Assembly (NCBI GenBank): GCA_002482845.1 | Contig: DLGT01000112.1 | Span: 113,109 to 177,108, forward strand | Length of the DNA stretch: 64,000 bases | Reading direction: 5' to 3' | Source: Saprospiraceae bacterium UBA7687 | GTDB taxonomy: Bacteria > Bacteroidota > Bacteroidia > Chitinophagales > Saprospiraceae | Part shown: piece by piece, positions 1 to 9,160 of the stretch | Position numbering within the stretch: the stretch's first letter is position 1 | Layout: each line of letters begins with the position of its first letter | Position numbers and translations under genes: made by a program | Notes under the pieces: generated by a model | Database searches by the model: none | What the model was told of the DNA's origin: nothing | The model's input: only the letters and a program-made list of their open reading frames with translations

Positions 1-18
1 TGTTTAAAATTTATTAAA

Positions 19-45
19 CCGGAGGACAGCTAAACCGTCCTCCGG
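19..45 (-). terminator. Hairpin terminator of the TonB receptor operon
   Basis: A perfect 9-bp inverted repeat (CCGGAGGAC / GTCCTCCGG, loop of 9) lies just beyond the stop of the minus-strand 1384-residue gene. Its GC-rich stem in an AT-rich setting is typical of an intrinsic terminator. The following minus-strand sequence is AT-rich but has no uninterrupted T run. An AT-rich stretch on the other side means it could also act in the + direction. Confidence 0.65.
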
Positions 46-57
46 AAATTATTTTTA

Positions 58-3000
58 TTATAATCCACTTGGATCAAACTTCCTTCCTACGCCAAACCAC
101 TTTATGGTTCTCTCTTCACCATATTCAGGTGCTGAAATATGAATCAAGTAAACACCACTGGCAACAGGTATTTCTTTGAAGTTTTTCATATCCCACTCCA
201 GATCTGGGTAAACTTGTGAAGTAGATGTCGGTCTACCACCACCAGCTAAAATTGCTTCTCGTTCATCTCTATTATATTGTCTGATAAAACTACCATCAAT
301 ACTATATATTGTAACCGTCGCTTTAGCTGGTAAATTTGTAATTTTCACGACATTCGTGAACTGATTTGTCTCGTATGCACTGTAAGCATAATATGGATTA
401 GGTACTACGTTTACATTCTCTAAAGCACCTATATATTCATCTTGTGTTGCAAGCTGCTTGGACTCCGCATTTCTAAATTCAAATTCATAAACTGGAAGAT
501 CACCATCTGTTTCACATTCTCTCTCTCTTTCTATATTATATCTTCTAGATGATCCATATGGATTGCTGACTCTCAATTTAACAGTCAAATCATTAGGAAT
601 AAGCCCTTTATCAAGTGGCAATAAAGGTGCACTACTCACTCCTATAGGGAATGAAGTCCAAGTAATTGCAGCACCAACTTTGCCTCTATTAAGGTTACTT
701 GCAGTAGCACCAGTAGATGTTCTTGTCAATCTAGGAGCAAAAGAAGCACAACCATCATATTCTTGTCTAGTTACGTATATATAGTGCTGTCCGCCTCCAA
801 CAAAAGACTCAAGTTTATTTGTGAAGAATAATTCCCCTGTAACTGGATCTCTTAATATAAACTCTTCAATAACTGTTTGTGATGATGGGTTAAATATCAA
901 ATCACCGCCTATAGGGTTTTCTCCGTCTAGAAAGTTTTTCATATTAACAATCGAATCTCCAAAAGTAAATGTACTATCTCTGTAAACACTACTCTCACCA
1001 AAAAATATATTCAGTCTCTTTCCAGTTTCGACATCAACAGCGTAACCTGGGAAATAACTAAATCCTTCTGTTCCATCATTTAATAATTCCCCGTTTTTAC
1101 CAATTGATGGGGCCTTCCTTAATTCGAAATTCTTTCGACCACCAACTGTGGAAACATCATCAAACGTAGGTTCAGTACTTTCCACAACTATACATTTACT
1201 CCACTTCGACTTATCAGATGTAAAAACAATATCCACATTATTCAAATCTCTGAATCGTAAGCTATTAACAGAACTTCCTGTCAAAAAACTCATTATCTCC
1301 TTAGCAGCAGGAGATAGATAAAAACTAGTGTTCTCTGCATCATTTGCCCATTTTGTGGACAAAAATGGTACAAAAAATCCATCTCCCATACGCGCTAGTG
1401 AAGAATTTTTATCTTGTGGCACACTTCTCACGAAGCTAAACTGATCTGTTATCGGATCATCTGTTCCATTACTTCCACCGTCCTTGTATGCATTAAACCA
1501 AATTGGCCCACCTGCGTCTTTGTATTCTAATCTAGCGCCTACAGCACCATTAGGTCCTTCACCAGCTGCTCCAGCTTCGCTATTCAATGATACGTTCAAT
1601 GAATAACCATAGTTATTGACTATATACTCTTTTACTATTGCTAAAGGCTTAGCTTCAAAAATTACAACATTTGTCTCCAAATTGGTCAACTTCCATAATG
1701 CACCTGCATCAAAAGCACAAGTTGCTCTTGCAGTATTAAAATTACCTGTGATTTCTAGCCTGAATTTGCCGTCTCGAATTCTTAAAGGGTCTACCACTTT
1801 AACGTCTATAGGACCAGCACCTTTTTTGTATAATACTTTACTGTTACCACTGCCATTAAACAATATTTCGTACATGCTATCGTCTATATCCAAGAATACA
1901 CCAGGATTACCTTCTCCTGATAATCTTGTGATAGCAGGCCCATCACCGTAAGCTGCTTGTAACTGCTCGTAAACTATAGGTCTTGGTACAAAAGTATATG
2001 CGCCTCCACTTGGACCACCTACATTTCCTCTACCTTCCAAATAAGCACGTTTTTGACCCACTCCAGTTAATACGTCAAGTTTTTTCCAATTGTTATGAGC
2101 ATAAGCCAATACTAAGAAGTGGTATGGTGTATGATTTATCAACCTTCTATTACCTAAAGCAAACTGATCTTCTGTGATTCTAAATGAATATCTTAGCCCT
2201 GCGTCTGCACCTGTAACTGTTTTAATAGGCGTCCATACAGTAGGTTCAGTATCCCCAAATGGATTAGTAGAACCTACCCAATTGTATATTTCTTTAATGC
2301 CATTTTTAACATCTACTTGTGCTATTTGTCTTGCCTTGGAAATATCTCCCAATTCTTGTGCCGTTACACTTGCATTTGCTAATTGGTATATTCTATATCC
2401 CTCAAATCTGTACAAACTATCAACATTCAAAGGAGCTTGTAAATCTACTTCAGCGTAAGATTCATCAAAATTATTTGATGATGCTGGGTCATTTGATAAC
2501 ATCAAAATAAGCTCTTGGTCTAGCTCAACAGAAGTAATGTCTGGTGCATCTGGACCATCTGTAATGTCAAAACAATTGTCAAATAGTGCCTGTGCAATAT
2601 CGTCTGCAAATCTCAATCTTGTCAAATCAGGACATGGATGTGGTACATCTGGAACAAATACAACACCCACAATCAACTCATTTTGAGCACCTGGCTGAAG
2701 TAATAGTGGACCTGTAGCTTGAAGTGTACGTCTGTCTCCAAAAGGAAGTCCTGCAGTACACATAGACCATCCAGCACCGTCATTTGGATCTCCAGGAAAT
2801 GCATATCTAACAGTATCTGAACTTCCAGGATTGTATCCTGACCCTCCAAAAGTAAACGGAGTTTCATCTACCCAAAATCCTCTAATATAATTATAGAAAC
2901 CATCTTCTCTTCCTCTTTGAGGGTCACATTGACCTGGAGGGAAACTAGATCCAGGTAACCCACAATTTTCTGCATATGTAAATGAAGTCATTCCCAATTC

Positions 3001-4212
3001 TACCACAGTATCTTGTGAACCAGTATTTGGAATAGGCTCCAATAATATTGGATTACCATTTTCATCCAAAATTATATTACCATCATTATCTCTTTTAAAA
3101 ACTTTTGGTCCTCTAGGTCCACGGAAATAATCCATTCCTAGTATTGGAATATTCTCCCCATAAGTATTAGTACCTTCACAAGACGATCCATTACTACCGT
3201 CTACAGCATCTTGATTATATACAAATGCCAAAGATCTGTCAACATCACAACCGATATAATCATCTTGATAACAACCAAGATCTGGATCTATCCACATAGA
3301 AAAATAGCAATCTATAAGGTCTTCAGTTGCTTTATTTATCAACTTATATCTGTAGAAAGTCATATCATTGATCTCATCATTTGTAGAATATGCAAATGAT
3401 TGAACCTGAACCTCCATCTGAATTTTATTTGGTCCAGATAATGTTTGTGCATTTCCATTATCATTATATATCCAAAAGACCATTTCATCAGGAATCAATT
3501 CTTTTGCCTTAACTAAATCAGTTGGCTCACAACCTCTAATATCTATTAATGGAAAATCACCATCACATGGATCATAAAGACCATCCCCAGCATTATCCCA
3601 AAAAGCGCCTAATGTTTGATCAGGTAATTCAAAAGAATACTTTTCTTTCCAATATGGATTGCCTTGACCTGGCCAAAATCTAACATCTTCTGGTATGGAA
3701 TCACACTCATATATAAAATCTGGGTCAGTTAGTGCCTTTATTATATTGTTATAGTGTCTTCTTACATCATCACCTTTCACAACAAAAAAACGATCCCAAT
3801 CTTTACAAACATCTGCAGATGTTGCACCATTTAGATCAAGAGGACCAGAGAAAAAATCGAATCCTTCAGATCTATAGGTTACAGCTGAAAGTCTGATGTT
3901 ACCAGCTCTATCTTTTCCACCGATCCATACACCTCCTGCATATAGAGCAGATACTGGTAATTGTCCAGCTGCGGGTTTAGGAACAATATAGGCTGCTGTC
4001 GACCAAATATCACCACCCGTAAGTAACCTAGCCCTTACGTTATTGACTTGCATCTCAATTTGGTTAGTCGGCCTGACACAGTCGTTTCTCCATGATGTCT
4101 GAGTGGTAACTGGTGCTTTACCATCTGGATATTCAGGCCCTTTTGCAAAAGCAATGGTTTGACCTAAAATCATGGTTATTATAAAAACAGAAAATATTTT
4201 ATTGATTGTCAT
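58..4212 (-). CDS. Very large secreted protein with C-terminal sorting-like domain, partner of TonB receptor
   Basis: This 1384-residue protein begins with a signal peptide (hydrophobic residues about 5-22 ending in AFA). The body has no enzyme motif that I recognise. It is rich in Asn, Gly and aromatic residues, as in beta-rich surface proteins. The last 110 residues contain NVVPNPYYAYSAY, a Gly/Asp-turn beta segment and a terminal GVYLIHIS...RTIKWF strand pattern, which resembles the T9SS-type C-terminal domain of Bacteroidota and Ignavibacteria. It follows the TonB-dependent receptor gene by 26 bp on the same strand and ends at a hairpin terminator, so the two are probably one operon. Function is unknown. 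A role as surface partner of the receptor is an inference from the pairing. Confidence 0.85.
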   Translation of the reverse strand: MTINKIFSVFIITMILGQTIAFAKGPEYPDGKAPVTTQTSWRNDCVRPTNQIEMQVNNVRARLLTGGDIWSTAAYIVPKPAAGQLPVSALYAGGVWIGGKDRAGNIRLSAVTYRSEGFDFFSGPLDLNGATSADVCKDWDRFFVVKGDDVRRHYNNIIKALTDPDFIYECDSIPEDVRFWPGQGNPYWKEKYSFELPDQTLGAFWDNAGDGLYDPCDGDFPLIDIRGCEPTDLVKAKELIPDEMVFWIYNDNGNAQTLSGPNKIQMEVQVQSFAYSTNDEINDMTFYRYKLINKATEDLIDCYFSMWIDPDLGCYQDDYIGCDVDRSLAFVYNQDAVDGSNGSSCEGTNTYGENIPILGMDYFRGPRGPKVFKRDNDGNIILDENGNPILLEPIPNTGSQDTVVELGMTSFTYAENCGLPGSSFPPGQCDPQRGREDGFYNYIRGFWVDETPFTFGGSGYNPGSSDTVRYAFPGDPNDGAGWSMCTAGLPFGDRRTLQATGPLLLQPGAQNELIVGVVFVPDVPHPCPDLTRLRFADDIAQALFDNCFDITDGPDAPDITSVELDQELILMLSNDPASSNNFDESYAEVDLQAPLNVDSLYRFEGYRIYQLANASVTAQELGDISKARQIAQVDVKNGIKEIYNWVGSTNPFGDTEPTVWTPIKTVTGADAGLRYSFRITEDQFALGNRRLINHTPYHFLVLAYAHNNWKKLDVLTGVGQKRAYLEGRGNVGGPSGGAYTFVPRPIVYEQLQAAYGDGPAITRLSGEGNPGVFLDIDDSMYEILFNGSGNSKVLYKKGAGPIDVKVVDPLRIRDGKFRLEITGNFNTARATCAFDAGALWKLTNLETNVVIFEAKPLAIVKEYIVNNYGYSLNVSLNSEAGAAGEGPNGAVGARLEYKDAGGPIWFNAYKDGGSNGTDDPITDQFSFVRSVPQDKNSSLARMGDGFFVPFLSTKWANDAENTSFYLSPAAKEIMSFLTGSSVNSLRFRDLNNVDIVFTSDKSKWSKCIVVESTEPTFDDVSTVGGRKNFELRKAPSIGKNGELLNDGTEGFSYFPGYAVDVETGKRLNIFFGESSVYRDSTFTFGDSIVNMKNFLDGENPIGGDLIFNPSSQTVIEEFILRDPVTGELFFTNKLESFVGGGQHYIYVTRQEYDGCASFAPRLTRTSTGATASNLNRGKVGAAITWTSFPIGVSSAPLLPLDKGLIPNDLTVKLRVSNPYGSSRRYNIERERECETDGDLPVYEFEFRNAESKQLATQDEYIGALENVNVVPNPYYAYSAYETNQFTNVVKITNLPAKATVTIYSIDGSFIRQYNRDEREAILAGGGRPTSTSQVYPDLEWDMKNFKEIPVASGVYLIHISAPEYGEERTIKWFGVGRKFDPSGL

Positions 4213-4238
4213 AATAATTTATTTAATTATTTACAAAT

Positions 4239-7200
4239 TTAAAAGTCAACGATAACACCTACATACATACGTCTAGGTAAAGTAAAATTACCAGGAGCGT
4301 TCATTCTCCATGCATATGCATCTAAAAAGGCCTGTAAATCTCTACCTGTATTAACAACACTTCTAATGTTATCTTGACCTAAACTTGATTCCAAGAATCC
4401 GTCATTTCTAGGGTCATTTGAATATTTATAAAGATCAATTACATTTAAAGTATTGAATACGTTCTGAACTCTGAAGTATGCATTGAACCATAATTTTTTA
4501 CCATTTTCCTTATCACCACTTATAGAAACTGGAAATCTTTTTTGGATATTAAGATCTGCTGAAAAATTCCAAGGAAGTCTTGCCCCATTTATCGATCCAG
4601 CAAAACCTGAACCTCCAAATGATTGTGGCGTTGTGTTTCTAGTGTATGGAGCACCAGAAACCAAGAATGTGGTAAGGTTTATACCAAACTCTTCAAAAAT
4701 ATTAATATTTCCAATTTTTGGACCATTATATTCTTTTCCAGAACCATATCTGTAATCAATTACAGTTGTAATTCTATGACGCTCATCAAATGACAATGGA
4801 ATAAGGTTTCTAATAGGGCCTCTATTGTTTACACCATTCGAAGAGTTGGCATCACTACCAGAACCATCTGCAAATTGTAATGTGTAAGTTGCATTGATCT
4901 CAAGGTTATTTGTACGTCTTCTATCTAATGTAAATGAAAAACCTTTTACAGTACCAAAATCCAAATTATCAAACATCTTGTAAGAGTTTAATGGACTAGC
5001 TACATTTGTAAATACCCTTTGTTGTACCAAATCTTTCATTTCCTTATAATATGCAGATACTTTGAGTGCCATGGATTCTGCTACTTTTTGCTGGAAACCT
5101 ACTTCATAATCCACCGTTCTTACTGGCTTAAGATTAGGATTATTTAATGCCGCTCCATTTGGATTTATTCTACTTACATCTTGGAAGAAATAAAAGTCAA
5201 GCGCAGATGCAAAAGCATTGGATGGAGGTCTTTGATAAAGTACATCATAATGCGCGAAGAAACCTGCATCGTCAGAAATAGGGAATGAAAATGCCAAACG
5301 TGGCATAAAATTAAGTTGTGGTTTGTAATCATCAAATGACCAGTTGGAATCAAATCCTTCTTTTTGGATATCAATTTGTCCTCCTTGTCTTGTTTGCTCA
5401 CCCGTCACAAGATCTTTTCCTGCATATGAAGGAAAGACAAGTCCGCCATTATATATAACATTACCTCCTGATACTGCTGTTCCATTAGGTAAAAACCATT
5501 GATCACCACTTCTGAAAGCCACTAAGTTGTCTGACTCCTCTGAAGCTATATAAACTTTATAATCATCGCCAACAGAAGTTGGTTTAGGTACACCTATTCT
5601 AGTATAATAATCTTTTGCACTTTCAATTTCATATAATGCATAAGGATCTTTTAATACCTTAGTATTTGCATCAAAATAATCTACTCTTAATCCTAATCTA
5701 AAAATGATGTCTTTGTAAGAAAATTTATCTTGTAAAAAGAATGCACCATAGATTGGTTGTTGAGGAGCTACCACAAATGAACGTTTACCTGAAGCATCTC
5801 TACTCGTAAAGAAATCTTCAAATCTAACATCAGTACCTAGTTTATTACCCAAATAATCAAATCCTGAATAAGATACCAAATCTCTCAAAATTAACTCTTC
5901 TGAAGAAAACATATCTAGCCTAAATTGACTCGGGTCAATATCCCAAACATTGATGTACTCATCATTTTGAAGGCCTTTTATATCTCTAATACTTCTATAA
6001 AATTTACCATTTTCTACAGCCATTTCATTTACAGCTGGTGCATAAACATCTACCTCTTGAACAGTTCCATCTGGTAAAGTAATGCTCTCTTTACGCAATA
6101 CTTTAGATGTATTAAGACCTGCAATATGATTATTAGCTAACAACTCAGCTGTATTCCATAATCCGAAAGGATCTGCCGACCATGTTCTATTTATACTTTG
6201 TTCGTATAATAAACCAAATTGAATATTATGTCTTCCTTTCTCAGAACCACCCGGTAAGAAGTCAAAACCCGTAACCAAGTTTAATGAATATAAATCATCA
6301 TCTGTTTTTGAATTTCGATTATAAACTTGGCCAACATTAGAATAAAGATTATTCCAAGCTGTGTTTACGACACTATTTGTAAGACCATTTCTAGTGACTC
6401 CTCCCAATGATTGATAAGATCCCAATATTGGATTTATAGTAGGATTTAAAGTAAATTCTCCAATGTTTTCTCTATACCCTAAATGTGTAAAACCTAAATC
6501 TGGATTCTCTCTATCAATTCCAAAGATTGGATCCCAAGTACGAAGTGTGCTTCCGTAATATCCATAATCAAATAAACGGTCTTCATGTCTTACATCTTCT
6601 CTTCTTGTTGTTCCTTTTTGGTAACCAAGCGTTATTGTATATGAGAAGTTTCTTAAGTTACTACTTGAAGCTGCTTGATCTCCTTCTTCTGATGAAGACC
6701 CTTGTTTTCCTAACTTGTGGGTAAATCTAAAATTTCCTCTGTAAGTATTAGAATATTCATAAGGATTGTTTACCCAATTCAATAAGCCCCATGCTGTAGA
6801 AGGTGTAAATCTATTCTTTCTGTCATTATAATTACTAGATATTTGAATATCAATATTGTCAGAAAGTCTGATATCAAACCTTCCAGTAAGATCCAAATCT
6901 ATATTCTCATCATTGGGTCTTACTTTAAAAGGAGCACCTAGCTCATCGTTTCTGATTTCCTCTAGTGATGGGAAGGCCGTAGTACCAATATTATAAGTTG
7001 GTTTTTGCTCTAATCTTCTTATGAGGTCTTCAGGAGCTCTATAAACACCTATAGCTGAAGGGTTATTATCTGCCACGTTTCTGTATTGTCCTGAAAAACG
7101 GTAACCTAAGATAGATTGACCTTCTTTATTTTTAATAATAGGCCCAGATATATTGCCACTTATTAAGTTATATCCAAACCCATCTACTGATTTTTCTAAT

Positions 7201-7895
7201 TCCAAACTACCAGAAACTTTACTAGATGGTCCACGTGAAGTTAAGGAAATAACACCACCAGTAACATCTCCATATCTAGCCTCTATACCTCCAATCACTA
7301 CTTGTAATTGTTCGATTTCAGACTGCGGTATCAAGTTACCCGTGACTCTCACTCCATCTAAGAAATACACTGTTTCATTAGCCCTAGATCCCCTGATAGA
7401 GATATCACCTCCATCACGAGATGAAATACCTGCTGAAGTAGCAGCTATGGCATTCACGTTTTTAGTAGGTAATGCTCTGATTTTTTCAGCTGTCACCGTG
7501 TTACCTTGAGTAGTATTATCAAATTCAATAAGTGGAACTTTAAATGCTCTGATTTCTACTCCTGAGATAACAATGGCATCACTGGATAAATCAAAATTAA
7601 CTTTATTTGTTCTACCTGCTTTGATTACAATACCAGTTACTTTTTGTGTAGCATATCCTACGTAACTAGCTTCCATATCATATGTACCTGGTTGTACGTC
7701 AGATAAAAAGTAATTACCTTCCAGATCCGTTTCCGTACCTGTGATCAATACACCACCTCTGAAAAGTGCAATCGTACCAAAAAGAATTGGTTCACTTGAC
7801 TCTTTGTCAATCACTTTACCTTCAATGGTGGTTTGGGCATTCATACCCGTCCATCCGATGATGAAAAACGCAATTATAAGTAATAATCTATTCAT
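4239..7895 (-). CDS. TonB-dependent outer-membrane receptor with carboxypeptidase-regulatory-like N-domain
   Basis: This 1218-residue protein has a signal peptide (residues 1-20, ending in NAQ). A carboxypeptidase-regulatory-like beta-sandwich (about 22-110, IEGKVIDKESSEPI) is followed by a plug domain (about 125-230, with SIRGSRANETVYFLDGVRV). A long 22-strand-type barrel ends in the aromatic residue Phe, as in MYVGVIVDF. Such proteins use TonB energy to import a ligand across the outer membrane. No SusD partner lies downstream. The next gene is instead a large secreted protein, so the classic SusCD glycan-uptake pairing is not supported. The substrate cannot be told from sequence. It is the first gene of a two-gene operon. 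Confidence 0.93.
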   Translation of the reverse strand: MNRLLLIIAFFIIGWTGMNAQTTIEGKVIDKESSEPILFGTIALFRGGVLITGTETDLEGNYFLSDVQPGTYDMEASYVGYATQKVTGIVIKAGRTNKVNFDLSSDAIVISGVEIRAFKVPLIEFDNTTQGNTVTAEKIRALPTKNVNAIAATSAGISSRDGGDISIRGSRANETVYFLDGVRVTGNLIPQSEIEQLQVVIGGIEARYGDVTGGVISLTSRGPSSKVSGSLELEKSVDGFGYNLISGNISGPIIKNKEGQSILGYRFSGQYRNVADNNPSAIGVYRAPEDLIRRLEQKPTYNIGTTAFPSLEEIRNDELGAPFKVRPNDENIDLDLTGRFDIRLSDNIDIQISSNYNDRKNRFTPSTAWGLLNWVNNPYEYSNTYRGNFRFTHKLGKQGSSSEEGDQAASSSNLRNFSYTITLGYQKGTTRREDVRHEDRLFDYGYYGSTLRTWDPIFGIDRENPDLGFTHLGYRENIGEFTLNPTINPILGSYQSLGGVTRNGLTNSVVNTAWNNLYSNVGQVYNRNSKTDDDLYSLNLVTGFDFLPGGSEKGRHNIQFGLLYEQSINRTWSADPFGLWNTAELLANNHIAGLNTSKVLRKESITLPDGTVQEVDVYAPAVNEMAVENGKFYRSIRDIKGLQNDEYINVWDIDPSQFRLDMFSSEELILRDLVSYSGFDYLGNKLGTDVRFEDFFTSRDASGKRSFVVAPQQPIYGAFFLQDKFSYKDIIFRLGLRVDYFDANTKVLKDPYALYEIESAKDYYTRIGVPKPTSVGDDYKVYIASEESDNLVAFRSGDQWFLPNGTAVSGGNVIYNGGLVFPSYAGKDLVTGEQTRQGGQIDIQKEGFDSNWSFDDYKPQLNFMPRLAFSFPISDDAGFFAHYDVLYQRPPSNAFASALDFYFFQDVSRINPNGAALNNPNLKPVRTVDYEVGFQQKVAESMALKVSAYYKEMKDLVQQRVFTNVASPLNSYKMFDNLDFGTVKGFSFTLDRRRTNNLEINATYTLQFADGSGSDANSSNGVNNRGPIRNLIPLSFDERHRITTVIDYRYGSGKEYNGPKIGNINIFEEFGINLTTFLVSGAPYTRNTTPQSFGGSGFAGSINGARLPWNFSADLNIQKRFPVSISGDKENGKKLWFNAYFRVQNVFNTLNVIDLYKYSNDPRNDGFLESSLGQDNIRSVVNTGRDLQAFLDAYAWRMNAPGNFTLPRRMYVGVIVDF

Positions 7896-8012
7896 GCTCT
7901 GAATTTTTGATTATGTTAAAAATATCTTAAAAGTCCGCAATGTTAATGAATCTTAAACCTTCCGCAAAATTTTTGCTATATTTATATTCATTTATGTATC
8001 CACCGATACATT

Positions 8013-8957
8013 TTAACAATGTTTTCCTGCTTTGATTTTATTTAGTAATACACTTGCTATCAAAACCAATGATTCATTCGTCCATCCTGCAATATGTGGT
8101 GACAAAATCACATTCTCAAAAGAATAAAGTCGTTCATACATCTTCTTTTCTTCTTCCGAATAAGTCTCTGGTTTTTCGTTTTCGAATACATCTAGACATG
8201 CTCCTCCTACTTTTTTTGAAACTAAAGCTTTGATAAGTGCCTTCGTATCTACTTGCTGTCCTCTAGATGTATTGGAAATGATCACACCATCTTTACAGCG
8301 TGATAAAAATTCTTGATTTACTAGATATTTGGTCTCCTCGGTCAATGGTAAATGTATTGAAATAATGTCCGATTCTCTGATTACAGTATCTAAATCTACC
8401 TTTTTTACAAAACGTAATGAAGCAGGATACTGCTCCCTATACTTGTCATAAGATATTACGTTAAGTCTCCATGGAGACAATTTTTCGGCAAATGATGTCC
8501 CCGTATGACCCATTCCTATGATTCCTATGGTTTTTCCGCTTAATTCGACACCTCTATTTTTTTCTCTATTCCATTGAAAGTTTCTAACTTCTGAATCTGA
8601 TCTAACTAGATTATTTAAAAGCCCTAAAATCATAGCAAATTCATGTTCAGATACAGCATTTCTATTTCCTTCTGGTGAATTATATACTGCAATACCCTTA
8701 CTTTTTGCATAGTTCACATCAATGATCTCAAGACCTGAACCTAACCTTCCTATAAAAAGAAGATTTGTCCCTTTGTCAATTCGACCTTGATCCAATATTA
8801 TTTTGCTATTTATAATAATGCCATCATAGTTATGTATAATTTCGTCAAGCCTGTGGTTATCTACAGATGTGTCATAATCCACAATAAAACCTAATTCCTC
8901 TAGGCCTTTTGGGAGTATTTGGTGTACTTTATCTGTAATAAGAACTCTTTTGAGCAT
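8013..8957 (-). CDS. D-2-hydroxyacid dehydrogenase (SerA/GhrA-like family)
   Basis: This 314-residue NAD-dependent dehydrogenase has the split catalytic/Rossmann architecture of the D-isomer 2-hydroxyacid dehydrogenase family. The nucleotide loop is GIIGMGHTG (about 145-153). The catalytic Arg is in NTSRGQQVD (about 228-236), and the His is in SPHIAGWTNES near the end. The length fits short family members without an ACT domain. The substrate (phosphoglycerate, glyoxylate, lactate or another 2-keto acid) cannot be decided. It is divergent from carB and separated from the TonB receptor gene by about 120 bp. No serine-pathway gene is adjacent. Confidence 0.9.
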   Translation of the reverse strand: MLKRVLITDKVHQILPKGLEELGFIVDYDTSVDNHRLDEIIHNYDGIIINSKIILDQGRIDKGTNLLFIGRLGSGLEIIDVNYAKSKGIAVYNSPEGNRNAVSEHEFAMILGLLNNLVRSDSEVRNFQWNREKNRGVELSGKTIGIIGMGHTGTSFAEKLSPWRLNVISYDKYREQYPASLRFVKKVDLDTVIRESDIISIHLPLTEETKYLVNQEFLSRCKDGVIISNTSRGQQVDTKALIKALVSKKVGGACLDVFENEKPETYSEEEKKMYERLYSFENVILSPHIAGWTNESLVLIASVLLNKIKAGKHC

Positions 8958-9100
8958 ATCAAATGATGGGGTTTGTGACTTTGACTTTTAAAAAGGACTG
9001 CGAAAATATGTAAATTTTTAATTCTCATGAGTAAAATCAATTAAATTTTTTCTAAGTATTAACTGATAAACTAAAATATAGAAATTCCAAGGACCTAATA

Positions 9101-9132
9101 TTTGTCAATAGATAAATAATGTTTTACCTTTG
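9101..9132 (+). promoter_or_regulatory. Bacteroidota-type promoter of carB
   Basis: TTTG at 9101-9104 and TACCTTTG at 9125-9132 are separated by 20 nt. This matches the Bacteroidota sigma factor consensus (TTTG, about 20 nt, TAnnTTTG). Transcription would start near 9137. The in-frame ATG at 9119 is therefore inside the promoter and cannot be the start, which supports ATG 9161. Confidence 0.75.
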
Positions 9133-9160
9133 TGTCCCGATCAGAATATTTCCACTCATT

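Noticed and set aside
7153..7509. 118-codon frame antisense to the TonB receptor
   Set aside because: It lies entirely within the plug-domain coding region on the other strand and has no features of its own.
9119..9160. Earlier ATG for carB
   Set aside because: It overlaps or adjoins the carB promoter, and the extra residues are unlike CarB N-termini.
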